DNA from: Proteobacteria bacterium UBA1278
GTDB lineage: Bacteria; Pseudomonadota; Gammaproteobacteria; Comchoanobacterales; Comchoanobacteraceae
Direction: 5' to 3'
Length of the DNA: 14,613 nucleotides
NCBI GenBank assembly: GCA_002308435.1
Contig: DBUY01000012.1
Location: forward strand, 1-14,613
Part shown: one piece after another, positions 1 through 7,852 of the stretch
Position numbering within the stretch: the first letter of the stretch is position 1
Layout of the letters: each line of letters starts with the position of its first letter
Notes under the pieces: generated by a model
Told to the model about the DNA's origin: nothing
Seen by the model: the letters and a program-made list of their open reading frames with translations, nothing else
The model's database searches: none
Made by a program: the position numbers and the translations under genes

Positions 1-256
1 AAACAAGCATGGCTAACTTGAAACCTTGGCATCATTCATTAGTTGAGAAATGATCACTCAGATTAAATGGTACACAGCTCTGATTGTGTGCATCCCAAGC
101 ACAGGATAGTGTGCACAGCAAGGTTCCATTCGAGTAGTGGGCCGGCAAAAAAATAGAGTGATGGCATATCAGTAAGATACAGAACTTAGCAGATGATCTA
201 ATTGCGCAGATGCATAATTTTGCTACAATAGGCAGTATAAGAGAACAGCTCCCTCT
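1..256. other. Left-edge region without a supported gene
   Basis: In the rightward direction all three frames hit stops early; the longest could be the last 17 codons of an upstream gene ending with the TGA at 51-53, but nothing in that peptide identifies it. In most gammaproteobacteria ftsI lies directly upstream of murE. I cannot recognise an FtsI C-terminus here, and at least 200 bases separate any such end from murE. A small hairpin (TGTGC at 87-91 pairing with GCACA at 99-103) has no T-run. The only functional signal I trust is the promoter at 202-229. Confidence 0.5.
202..229 (+). promoter_or_regulatory. Putative sigma70 extended -10 promoter of murE
   Basis: The sequence TGCTACAAT (221-229) is an extended -10 element: TG, one base, then TACAAT, one mismatch from TATAAT. 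A weak -35 candidate, TTGCGC (202-207), lies 16 bases upstream. Transcription would start near 236, leaving about 20 bases of leader before the murE ATG at 257. This would give the cell-wall operon its own promoter rather than depending only on read-through from an upstream division gene. The assignment rests on motif inspection only. Confidence 0.5.
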
Positions 257-1828
257 ATGGAAAAAGTTGTAGAAGACGTCAGTTTTGACCAAAGTGTCAG
301 CCCATACCTCGATTTAGTCGAGCTCCTATCACCTGTTGTGGAGCTGCCTAGACATCTGAATCGGCCCATCAGAGGGGTGAGTGCAAACAGCCGAAGTATC
401 AAACCAGGGTACGTATTCTTCGCGACGCCAGGATACGGCACATTTGACGGTCGAGACTACATTCAAGACGCAATTGTTGCAGGCGCAATCGCGGTCGTCT
501 CAGAAATTGCTGCTAACGACGATATAAAAACCAGTCTTATCATGCCGCCGGGTGAGAAAAAAAGCGTGATCCCACACATACAGATTCCAAACCTGAGAGC
601 GCTTGTCGGCAAGATTGCAGCACACTACCATGGACACCCAACACAACAAATGCAGACCATTGGCGTCACTGGTACGAATGGAAAGACGACTGTTACCACG
701 CTGCTGACCAAAGGCCTCAACAAGCTCGGTGTTAAGTCAGGATTTATCGGGACACATGGGGTTGGTAGTGATATCGATAACTTAAAGAAAACCAATATGA
801 CAACGCCAGGACCATTTGAGCTGCAAGCATACATGGCTGGCTTACGAACAGATGCCTGTGAGAGTGTGATGATGGAGGTTTCTTCACATGCAATTGCTCA
901 GCATCGAATCGTTGGGGTTAATTTTGACACTGTTGTGCTCACAAATGTGACTCGCGATCACCTGGATTATCACAAGAATATCGAAGAGTACATTGAGATT
1001 AAAAAAGCACTGTTCTTGTCGTACAAGGCGCGTTATATCGTACTCAATCTGGATGATCAGATTGGCTATCACCTGACACAGCGTTTACACACGAAGCGTC
1101 GTGTCATTGCCTACAGCATGCGGGGAGCGCAGATAGACGGCGTACCAATCGTGCGGGGCTGCCAAATTCGATCAACACACAACGAACTCTCCATGGTGGT
1201 TGTTTATAACGGCCAAAAACGAGCGCTTAAAACGCAGCTGATGGGTGATTTTAATGTGAGTAATTTGTTAGCGGTCGTCGCCAGTCTACTGACGATGGGC
1301 TTCCCGTTTGAAGCAGCAGTAGACGCATTGCAAGACTCAGATGCAGTCGGTGGCCGCATGCAAGTCATTGATGGCGGAAGCCGAAAGCCAATGGTCGTTG
1401 TTGACTATGCACATAGTCCCAGTGCACTTGAAGCCGTTCTGAAAAACCTCCGGCAATCCTGTCGTCGTAAGCTTATCTGCGTATTTGGTTGTGGCGGAGA
1501 ACGCGATCAGGGGAAACGACGAATCATGGGGAAAGTCGCAGAGACGCATGCAGATACCGTTATCCTGACTGATGATAATCCGCGAGGCGAGTCCCCAACC
1601 AATATTATGACTGACATCTTAAAAGGATTCCTCTGCCCGTGGGCAGTAGAGGTCGTGCATGATCGAACAGATGCAATTATGACTGCGATCAGCAATGCAA
1701 TGCCTGGAGACGTGATCCTGATTGCCGGTAAAGGCAATGAAAGCTATCAGATTATTGGCGACCAGCGCGTCATATTCAACGATAAAGAAAAAGCTGAATT
1801 CTTGCTGAATCTCAGCGATGAGATCTAA
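257..1828 (+). CDS. murE: UDP-MurNAc-L-Ala-D-Glu:meso-diaminopimelate ligase MurE
   Basis: A cytoplasmic Mur ligase that uses ATP to add meso-diaminopimelate to UDP-MurNAc-dipeptide. The 523 residues are slightly longer than the usual ~490-500. The N-terminal UDP-binding domain has the SR-x-x-x-PG...DG pattern (residues 45-65). The central ATPase domain carries the P-loop GVTGTNGKTT (136-145), TTPGPFEL (182-189), MEVSSHA (206-212) and NVTRDHLDYH (230-239); Lys249 sits where the carbamylated lysine is expected. The C-terminal domain has DNPR (440-443), the signature for meso-DAP rather than lysine, and GKGNESYQ (491-498), where family members usually have His instead of Asn. The ATG follows a promoter closely, but no strong Shine-Dalgarno is visible. 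It is the first gene of a tight operon, and murF begins two bases after its stop. The name is secure. Confidence 0.97.
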   Translation: MEKVVEDVSFDQSVSPYLDLVELLSPVVELPRHLNRPIRGVSANSRSIKPGYVFFATPGYGTFDGRDYIQDAIVAGAIAVVSEIAANDDIKTSLIMPPGEKKSVIPHIQIPNLRALVGKIAAHYHGHPTQQMQTIGVTGTNGKTTVTTLLTKGLNKLGVKSGFIGTHGVGSDIDNLKKTNMTTPGPFELQAYMAGLRTDACESVMMEVSSHAIAQHRIVGVNFDTVVLTNVTRDHLDYHKNIEEYIEIKKALFLSYKARYIVLNLDDQIGYHLTQRLHTKRRVIAYSMRGAQIDGVPIVRGCQIRSTHNELSMVVVYNGQKRALKTQLMGDFNVSNLLAVVASLLTMGFPFEAAVDALQDSDAVGGRMQVIDGGSRKPMVVVDYAHSPSALEAVLKNLRQSCRRKLICVFGCGGERDQGKRRIMGKVAETHADTVILTDDNPRGESPTNIMTDILKGFLCPWAVEVVHDRTDAIMTAISNAMPGDVILIAGKGNESYQIIGDQRVIFNDKEKAEFLLNLSDEI

Positions 1829-1830
1829 GT

Positions 1831-3213
1831 ATGATCCCGCTTCAACAGGTCGCTTTAGCGTTTGGTGAAGACAGCGTCGGACACTTAGAGAACTTAACTT
1901 ATCTTGGAGTTACGCAAGATAGTCGGCAAGTTCAATCCGGGTTTGTCTACGTCGCAATCCCCGGAGCACGAGTCGACGGTCACGATTTTCTATCAGCAGC
2001 CTTCGATGCGGGGGCAGTATGTGCGATTGTTGAACGAATTAGTCCAATCAACAAACCGCAGATCTTGGTTAAAGATGCCATTACTTTCCTGCAGGAGTGG
2101 GCGCGCGCAACGCGTGCACAATGGCAAGACAAAACGGTTATTGGATTGACAGGTAGCCTCGGCAAAACGACGCACAAAGAAATGCTATTGCAGCTATGTT
2201 CGAACATCGCACCGTGCTACGCCACACCAGGAAACTACAATAACTATTTGGGCCTGAGCCTTTCAATACTGAATGCACCTGAACCTGCGCGTATCATTAT
2301 TCTCGAGCTTGGTATCAGTGAGCCAGGGGAAATGGCGCTTCTCGCAAATATTGCTCAACCAGACATCGCCTATGTTACTAATATACATCCTTGTCATCTT
2401 GAGGGGCTCGGTAATGTTGAAACGATTGCGAAAGAAAAATCCGAGATATACCGAGCATTGACTGAAGATGGCTTGGCTATTATTAACAATATGGATGATC
2501 ATGCCGCAACGTTTTATGCAGCAAGCACGCATTGTCAACAACTAGCGCTGTGTAATGCGCGAAACTCACTAGACCATCAATCAATCACACTCGATGAAGC
2601 GGGCTGTCCAACCTTTCAATTCCAATTGAATGGCGAAGATTATCAAATCAGCTTACCATGCGCAGGGGCCCATATGGCGAGCAATGCCTTTGCAGCAGCA
2701 GCCATTGCATCTCACATTGGTGTGCCAGGAGCAACAATCGTGTCCACACTCAGTACCTATACTGGTAGCGCCGGGCGTATGCAGATCCGTCGATGTCAAC
2801 AAACAAACGCCACGATTATTGACGACTGCTATAATGCAAACCCAATTGCCATGCAAGCAGCCATTCACTGTCTAAGTTCAATGCGGCATCAGCATAAAAT
2901 ACTCGTCTGTGGTGATATGGCTGAACTGGGTGATTCGACAGCGTATTGGCATTCACAAGTAGGCGTGTGGGCATCAGAGCGAGGCATTCAGAAAATGTTC
3001 GCTTATGGTGAGTGTGCGCAGCAGATGCTGAGTACGTTCACGGGCGATGGGGCGGCATATACCAATATGCATCATTTGGTTAGGGCGGTAAGATCTGAGC
3101 TGAGCGATGACGTCGCCATTCTAGTTAAAGGCTCACGTGCAAGTCAATTAGACCACTGTGTCAGCGCGCTCATCAACCCAAATGTTGAATTATCAGAGGA
3201 ATTACCAATATGA
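1831..3213 (+). CDS. murF: UDP-MurNAc-tripeptide:D-Ala-D-Ala ligase MurF
   Basis: A cytoplasmic ligase that adds the D-alanyl-D-alanine dipeptide to UDP-MurNAc-tripeptide with ATP, completing the soluble pentapeptide precursor. The 460-residue length is normal. Visible landmarks are the N-terminal DSR...PG...DGHDF pattern (30-53), a P-loop GLTGSLGKTT (105-114) with Leu where many homologues have Asn or Val, an ELG-x-x-x-PGE motif (159-167), HPCHLEG (186-192), the strongly conserved DDCYNANP (331-338), GDMAELG (361-367) and VKGSRA (432-437). The start lies two bases after the murE stop, and its last four bases overlap the mraY start, which points to translational coupling in one transcript. 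Confidence 0.96.
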   Translation: MIPLQQVALAFGEDSVGHLENLTYLGVTQDSRQVQSGFVYVAIPGARVDGHDFLSAAFDAGAVCAIVERISPINKPQILVKDAITFLQEWARATRAQWQDKTVIGLTGSLGKTTHKEMLLQLCSNIAPCYATPGNYNNYLGLSLSILNAPEPARIIILELGISEPGEMALLANIAQPDIAYVTNIHPCHLEGLGNVETIAKEKSEIYRALTEDGLAIINNMDDHAATFYAASTHCQQLALCNARNSLDHQSITLDEAGCPTFQFQLNGEDYQISLPCAGAHMASNAFAAAAIASHIGVPGATIVSTLSTYTGSAGRMQIRRCQQTNATIIDDCYNANPIAMQAAIHCLSSMRHQHKILVCGDMAELGDSTAYWHSQVGVWASERGIQKMFAYGECAQQMLSTFTGDGAAYTNMHHLVRAVRSELSDDVAILVKGSRASQLDHCVSALINPNVELSEELPI

Positions 3214-4196
3214 TGACATTGATGCTCTTATTTTTGGTCTCATTCGGGATCACAATGCTATGTATGCCTACAGTCATCAACCGATTGAAGCAAGCCCGCA
3301 TAGGTCAATATATTCAAGACGACGGTCCAAAGCACGCGAGTAAGGCGCAGACGCCGACATCTGCTGGAATTTTTTTGGTGCTATTGGTGGTTGTCGTGTT
3401 ACTCTTTTTCGGTGCCCTCAAATCAAATACAGGCCGTATAGTGAGTGCCATCCTGATCGGACATATGTTGCTGGGTGCATGCGACGATCTATCCAAACTA
3501 CTCTACAAAAATAACAATCTTGGTCTCACCGTGAAAACTAAGCTTGTGATACAAGCGTTGCTTGCGCTATTTGCACTTGGCGGTTTGCGATGGATCATGG
3601 GAGAAGCAATGACGGTGATTCACATCCCAATAGGACAGACAGTCGCCTGGAAGCTAGATTTAGGCTGGTTGTATTATCCATTTGGTTTTTTCGTCATCGT
3701 CGGCGCATCGAATGCATACAACCTGAGTGATGGTCTAGATGGTTTATTTGCGGGATTAACCAGCATCGCCTGCCTTGGGCTCATTGCAGTCATAGGGCAG
3801 GGGGTAACAATAGATGTACCTATAGTTTTATCGATGTTCCCGGCTGTGATTGCTGGTTGTCTAATCGGATTCTTGTGGTTTAATTCACATCCTGCCAGCG
3901 TCTTTCTTGGGGACTCAGGATCACTCAGTATAGGTGCCACGTTGGCGTGTGTCTCCATACTGGCAAAAGTAGAACTCTTGTTTGGGCTCATATCGGGTGT
4001 ATTTGTGATCGAGACTCTTTCAGTGATGGTTCAAGTGCTCTATTACAAGATTACAGGCGGGCAGCGCTATTTTAGAATGGCGCCAATACACCATCACTAC
4101 GAGCTTTGTGGCCTCCATGAAACAAAAATTGTTGTTCGATTTTGGGTGGTTGGCTTGATTTTTTCGGTAATCAGTATATGCTGGGTTTTACTATAA
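3210..4196 (+). CDS. mraY: Phospho-MurNAc-pentapeptide transferase MraY
   Basis: A polytopic inner-membrane enzyme that transfers phospho-MurNAc-pentapeptide from UDP to undecaprenyl phosphate, giving lipid I. Family motifs are intact: the Asp pair DD (92-93) in the cytoplasmic loop, NLSDGLDGL (171-179), LGDSGSLSIG (233-242) with the Mg-binding Asp, and APIHHHYE (291-298) with the triple His. Its 328 residues are about 30 fewer than E. coli MraY. The missing part is the N-terminal periplasmic/amphipathic segment, and the first hydrophobic helix starts almost at the initiator. The ATG overlaps the murF stop (ATGA); AGAGGA at 3195-3200 is a good ribosome-binding site. A second ATG at 3213 is an equally possible start. 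Confidence 0.96.
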   Translation: MMTLMLLFLVSFGITMLCMPTVINRLKQARIGQYIQDDGPKHASKAQTPTSAGIFLVLLVVVVLLFFGALKSNTGRIVSAILIGHMLLGACDDLSKLLYKNNNLGLTVKTKLVIQALLALFALGGLRWIMGEAMTVIHIPIGQTVAWKLDLGWLYYPFGFFVIVGASNAYNLSDGLDGLFAGLTSIACLGLIAVIGQGVTIDVPIVLSMFPAVIAGCLIGFLWFNSHPASVFLGDSGSLSIGATLACVSILAKVELLFGLISGVFVIETLSVMVQVLYYKITGGQRYFRMAPIHHHYELCGLHETKIVVRFWVVGLIFSVISICWVLL

Positions 4197-4215
4197 CTGG
4201 AGCGTTGAGCCAATT

Positions 4216-5517
4216 ATGCCGCAGTTTGATGTCGCTATTCTCGGGCTAGGAATTACCGGTTTTACCACTGCTGAATACTGCCAACAAGAAGGGCTATCAG
4301 TCGCTGTGACCGACGACAGAGCACAACCCCCATTATTAAATCGTCTACTTAGTGAGCACCCTGACATACCTGTCAGCACCGGCGCGTTTGATCAAGTCAT
4401 GCTACTGAATAGTAAGCGGATAATAGTTAGTCCCGGGATTGCGCCAAGCTGTCCAATCATTCAATGGCTTCATGATAAAAATAAAGAAATTATCAGTGAT
4501 ATTGACTTGTTTCTTGAGCGATTCTCCGGCCGACTAATTGCAGTAACCGGCTCTAATGGTAAAAGCACAACAGTAAAAATGCTACACGATTTTATCACTC
4601 AGTCAGGACAAAGTGCCTGTATGATAGGTAATATTGGACAGGCTGCACTGACGTATCTTCTGAAAAAGTCAGCCCCGTGCGATTGGGTGATTTTAGAAAT
4701 ATCAAGTTTTCAACTGCACTGGACTCAGAACATACGCGCAGATATTGGTGTATTATTGAATATCTACCCGAATCATTTGGACTGGCACGAGGGTATTGAT
4801 GCATACCAAGAATGCAAGTGTCGTTTGTTGCAGTCTTCAAATTCTGTCGTCATGCCGCATGCACTTGCCGATTTGGCTGACCAGTATCACTTCAAGGATA
4901 AAGTGGTTGGCTGGATTCCATCCTATTCATGTTTAAATGAAAGTGCGCTGGACATAGATAATCGTATCATCGACTCCCTACCTTACGCACTGCATAAAAG
5001 TGCCATTGCAACCTGGGCCATCGCTCAGATTATTGGTCTTGATAAACAAAGCTGTATCCGTGCACTTGAAGAATTTCAACCTTGGCCTTTCCGGTGTCAG
5101 CATGAAAAAACGCATACTGGTAATTGGTATAATGATGCAAAATCGAGTAATCTCGCGGCAGCGCGCTATGCAATTGAAAGCGTAAGTCGAAAGCATGGTG
5201 CAAAAGTTATATGGATCGCTGGTGGTGTCACCAAAAATGAAGATTTCTCGCAAGTCAAACGGTGGTCGTCAAAGTTTGTCAGTCAAGCGGTCATTTACGG
5301 GCAAGATCAACAGCAATTCATTGAAGCGCTGCATGGCACATGTGCCATATCTCCAGTGAAAACTTTACAAGATGCCATTGCATTAGCACACAGCACCATG
5401 AAGAAAGATGATGTTGTCGTCTTTTCACCAGCCGCAGCAAGTTTCGATCAGTTTGAAAATTTTCAACATCGTGGCCAGTGTTTTAGCGAAGAATTACTAG
5501 CTGTGATGCCTGGGTAG
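4216..5517 (+). CDS. murD: UDP-MurNAc-L-alanine:D-glutamate ligase MurD
   Basis: A cytoplasmic ATP-dependent ligase that adds D-glutamate to UDP-MurNAc-L-alanine. The N-terminus has a Rossmann-like UDP-binding start with glycines at 10-15 (LGLGITG) and the VSPG motif (71-74). The ATPase domain has the P-loop AVTGSNGKSTT (109-119), EISSFQL (161-167) and NIYPNHLDWH (182-191), with a Lys near 201 as the candidate carbamylated residue. The C-terminal domain includes a WYNDAKSSN stretch (normally NDSKATN), IAGG and the FSPAAASFDQF...RG signature near the end. Length (433) is usual. It starts 19 bases after mraY; GGAG at 4199-4202 is a rather distant ribosome-binding site. Its place between mraY and ftsW is the canonical dcw order. 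Confidence 0.95.
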   Translation: MPQFDVAILGLGITGFTTAEYCQQEGLSVAVTDDRAQPPLLNRLLSEHPDIPVSTGAFDQVMLLNSKRIIVSPGIAPSCPIIQWLHDKNKEIISDIDLFLERFSGRLIAVTGSNGKSTTVKMLHDFITQSGQSACMIGNIGQAALTYLLKKSAPCDWVILEISSFQLHWTQNIRADIGVLLNIYPNHLDWHEGIDAYQECKCRLLQSSNSVVMPHALADLADQYHFKDKVVGWIPSYSCLNESALDIDNRIIDSLPYALHKSAIATWAIAQIIGLDKQSCIRALEEFQPWPFRCQHEKTHTGNWYNDAKSSNLAAARYAIESVSRKHGAKVIWIAGGVTKNEDFSQVKRWSSKFVSQAVIYGQDQQQFIEALHGTCAISPVKTLQDAIALAHSTMKKDDVVVFSPAAASFDQFENFQHRGQCFSEELLAVMPG

Positions 5518-5523
5518 ACGTGT

Positions 5524-6636
5524 ATGTATCGTCATCAAACTGAAAAAAAAGATCCCTTACTGGGGTTGCTCCTCGTCTCTTTGCTTTTACTTAGTACACT
5601 CATTGTCAGTTCAGTGACAATCTTTATTGCAGAACGGACCTATCATAATCCATTTTATTTTTTTAACCGGCACCTCCTACACCTAGTATTGGCCTGCATC
5701 AGTTTTAGCATGGGGTATCTGGTCCGGCCAAGTACTTGGGTGCGCTATCGAGTTCTATTACTGTTCATGGCATTTGCCTTATTGGCGGTTGTCCTTGTCC
5801 CGGGAATCGGCACAGTAATCAATGGTTCAAGACGCTGGATCAGATTACCACTCATGACGATACAAACATCGGATCCAGCAAAACTATTGTTTATTTTGTT
5901 TACCTCAGCGTACTGCGCTGAGAAATTTGGTAATAAGCTGTCATTTTTACAGAAGTGGATTCCGCTCATCAGTTTACTTAGCCTATTTGCCGGACTCTTA
6001 CTACTACAACCAGATTTTGGCTCAGCCATCGTTATTGCAGGCGTCATATTGCAGATATTGTTTATTGCTGGAATGCCTATATTGTCATTTTTAATGATCA
6101 TCGCCGCAGCATCCATGCAAGCGATATTACTCGCGGTTTTTACACCCTATCGCTTCATACGAATCATCAGTTTTCTTGATCCTTGGTTATTCCCATACAG
6201 TGCTGGTTATCAGTTGACGCAGTCACTGATGGCAATTGGTCGTGGTGGTCTGTGGGGTGTCGGATTAGGTAATAGCCTACAAAAGATATTCTATTTACCC
6301 GAGGCACACACAGACTTTATCTTTGCGGTATTTTGTGAGGAGATCGGGGCGATCGGTGGCGTTCTTGTGATGGGTGCTTTTTGTTTAATCGTCATTAGAC
6401 TGATGCAATGGTCATATCGATTTTATACTGAGTCTGATTATTTTAAGAGCTTTTACATGAGTGGGCTTGCCGCATGGATTGGCTTTCAATTTCTCGTATC
6501 AGCCGGGGTCAATATGGGATTATTGCCAACCAAAGGAATCAGTATGCCACTACTTAGTTATGGCGGCACACATGTACTGACAAGTTTATTTGCGTTTGGT
6601 ATTGCCTTTCGCTGCCTACATGATCAACCGAGGTAG
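5524..6636 (+). CDS. ftsW: Septal peptidoglycan glycosyltransferase FtsW
   Basis: A SEDS-family inner-membrane protein that polymerises lipid II into glycan strands at the division site together with the class B penicillin-binding protein FtsI. About ten hydrophobic helices are visible in 370 residues. Conserved SEDS stretches are NGSRRWI (100-106), the QPDFGSA loop (162-168), the YQLTQSLMAIGRGG region (229-242), PEAHTDFIFAV (259-269) whose Asp264 corresponds to the essential catalytic Asp, and the MGLLPTKGISMPLLSYGG region near the C-terminus. RodA is the close paralogue; the dcw location between murD and murG decides for FtsW. The start is six bases after the murD stop. Confidence 0.94.
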   Translation: MYRHQTEKKDPLLGLLLVSLLLLSTLIVSSVTIFIAERTYHNPFYFFNRHLLHLVLACISFSMGYLVRPSTWVRYRVLLLFMAFALLAVVLVPGIGTVINGSRRWIRLPLMTIQTSDPAKLLFILFTSAYCAEKFGNKLSFLQKWIPLISLLSLFAGLLLLQPDFGSAIVIAGVILQILFIAGMPILSFLMIIAAASMQAILLAVFTPYRFIRIISFLDPWLFPYSAGYQLTQSLMAIGRGGLWGVGLGNSLQKIFYLPEAHTDFIFAVFCEEIGAIGGVLVMGAFCLIVIRLMQWSYRFYTESDYFKSFYMSGLAAWIGFQFLVSAGVNMGLLPTKGISMPLLSYGGTHVLTSLFAFGIAFRCLHDQPR

Positions 6637-6642
6637 CAACTG

Positions 6643-7737
6643 ATGGCCAAGCAACATATTATAATTGCAGCTGGTGGGACAGGTGGCCATATTTATCCCG
6701 CTGTCGCACTGGCGCAAACACTGGAAAAACAAGCCAGAAAAGTTCAGTGGGTTGGCTCAGGCGCAAAATTAGAAAAGCGGTTATTATCACCATACGCATG
6801 GCCAGTCACAGAGATTGCCGCCAAACCATATCGTCAAGCAGGCTGGTTGGGAAAATGCCAACTCGCATTTGTGCTTGCATTTGGCGTAGCTAAGGCAGCC
6901 TGGATCATGATCAAAAAGCGCCCGGCCTATGTGATTACAACGGGCGGTTATGTTTCTGTTGCAACTGCACTGGCTGCAAAAGTGCTAGGTATTAAAGTCT
7001 ATATTTGCGAGCAGAATGCACGCCCTGGTCTTGCAAACAGGCTATTATGCCATCTTGCAACAAAAGTCTTCACGGCCTATCCAAATGTGTTTCCACAGCT
7101 CAAGGAAAAAAAGATTCATATGACTGGGAATCCGTTGCGAGAGCAAGTCATTAAAGCCTCCGATGAAGTTGAACCTGCGCGCTCTCAAAAAGATAAAGCG
7201 CTGACAATTCTGATCATGGGTGGAAGCCAAGGGGCCAATATATTTAACGAGAAAATACCATCACTACTGGCTGACATCGAAGAGAAGCAACGAATTCGTA
7301 TTATCCATCAAGCTGGGGCACAAGCGAATATACAAGAGATTGAGAAAGCTTATTTAGCGCATGATATTCAAGCTGAAGTACTCCCATATCTAGATCCAAT
7401 TACGAGATATTATCAACGATCTCATCTCGTTATCGCGCGATCGGGCGCGTTGACGATCACAGAGCTCATACAGTTCAAATTGCCGGCAATCCTAGTTCCG
7501 CTCCCGAATTCTGCTGATAATCATCAATTCTATAATGCACTTTACCATCAACAACTTGGTAGTGCCTGGCTATTACCGCAGGATCGACTCGTTCGACCTG
7601 GATATTTAGCAAATATGATCAATACGTTGCGCAGCAGCCCCGCGCATATTGAGAAAATGCAACATGTTTGCCAACAAATTCGCCAGCAATCGACCGCGGA
7701 TAAGATTATTGATCATTGTGTTTCGGCATGTAAATAG
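6643..7737 (+). CDS. murG: Lipid II synthase, UDP-GlcNAc transferase MurG
   Basis: A peripheral inner-membrane glycosyltransferase (GT28) that transfers GlcNAc from UDP-GlcNAc to lipid I on the cytoplasmic face, giving lipid II. The first glycine-rich loop GGTGGH (11-16) and GGYVS (101-105) belong to the acceptor domain, followed by EQNARPG (123-129) and TGNPLR (161-166). The donor domain has GGSQGA (193-198) and SGALTITE (267-274), whose Glu corresponds to the residue that contacts the UDP-GlcNAc ribose. The usual PFxxxxDxQ ending is represented by PLPNSADNHQ (287-296). GAGG at 6630-6633 lies nine bases before the ATG, inside the ftsW end. It is the last cell-wall gene here; murC does not follow. 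Confidence 0.96.
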   Translation: MAKQHIIIAAGGTGGHIYPAVALAQTLEKQARKVQWVGSGAKLEKRLLSPYAWPVTEIAAKPYRQAGWLGKCQLAFVLAFGVAKAAWIMIKKRPAYVITTGGYVSVATALAAKVLGIKVYICEQNARPGLANRLLCHLATKVFTAYPNVFPQLKEKKIHMTGNPLREQVIKASDEVEPARSQKDKALTILIMGGSQGANIFNEKIPSLLADIEEKQRIRIIHQAGAQANIQEIEKAYLAHDIQAEVLPYLDPITRYYQRSHLVIARSGALTITELIQFKLPAILVPLPNSADNHQFYNALYHQQLGSAWLLPQDRLVRPGYLANMINTLRSSPAHIEKMQHVCQQIRQQSTADKIIDHCVSACK

Positions 7738-7738
7738 A

Positions 7739-7782
7739 AACACATTTATTACGTATAATTCACACGATAAATGATTTTGTTT
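7739..7782 (+). terminator. Weak candidate terminator after murG
   Basis: CATTTAT (7743-7749) can pair with ATAAATG (7767-7773) across a 17-base loop, with a further AACA/TGTT pairing possible across a bulge, and a T-rich tract (TTTTGTTT) follows. The stem is AU-only and the loop is large, so this is weak as an intrinsic terminator. Its position, directly after murG and before a separately promoted gene, is the main argument. Confidence 0.22.
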
Positions 7783-7794
7783 GGCGTTAGGCTA

Positions 7795-7823
7795 TTGAAT
7801 ATACAGTGAAGAAATGATACAAT
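7795..7823 (+). promoter_or_regulatory. Putative sigma70 promoter of the LRR gene
   Basis: TTGAAT (7795-7800, four of six consensus bases) is followed after exactly 17 bases by TACAAT (7818-7823), preceded by TG to form an extended -10, TGATACAAT. Transcription would begin near 7830, about 23 bases before the ATG at 7853. It resembles the -10 found before murE. Confidence 0.6.
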
Positions 7824-7852
7824 TAATATGTTGTTAATGTGATGGGGTCTTG

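Noticed and set aside
105..114. Leu in the MurF-type P-loop (GSLGKTT) as a loss of function
   Set aside because: MurF proteins commonly vary at this position (for example GSVGKT), and the Gly-Lys-Thr core is intact. The numbers given are MurF residues, about bases 2143-2172 of the window.
60..145. tRNA-like look of the stretch containing GGTTCCATTCGAG
   Set aside because: No acceptor stem, D-arm or anticodon arm can be folded around it.
32..292. Reverse-strand open frame of 86 codons over the murE start
   Set aside because: It overlaps the murE promoter and start, has no recognisable domain and no credible ribosome-binding site; treated as chance.
2263..2868. Several medium-length open frames overlapping murF in other frames
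   Set aside because: They lie entirely inside a gene with full family motifs and have no domain signal of their own.
7754..7759. Perfect TATAAT after murG
   Set aside because: No acceptable -35 at 16-18 bases upstream, and the promoter at 7795-7823 is better placed for the next gene.
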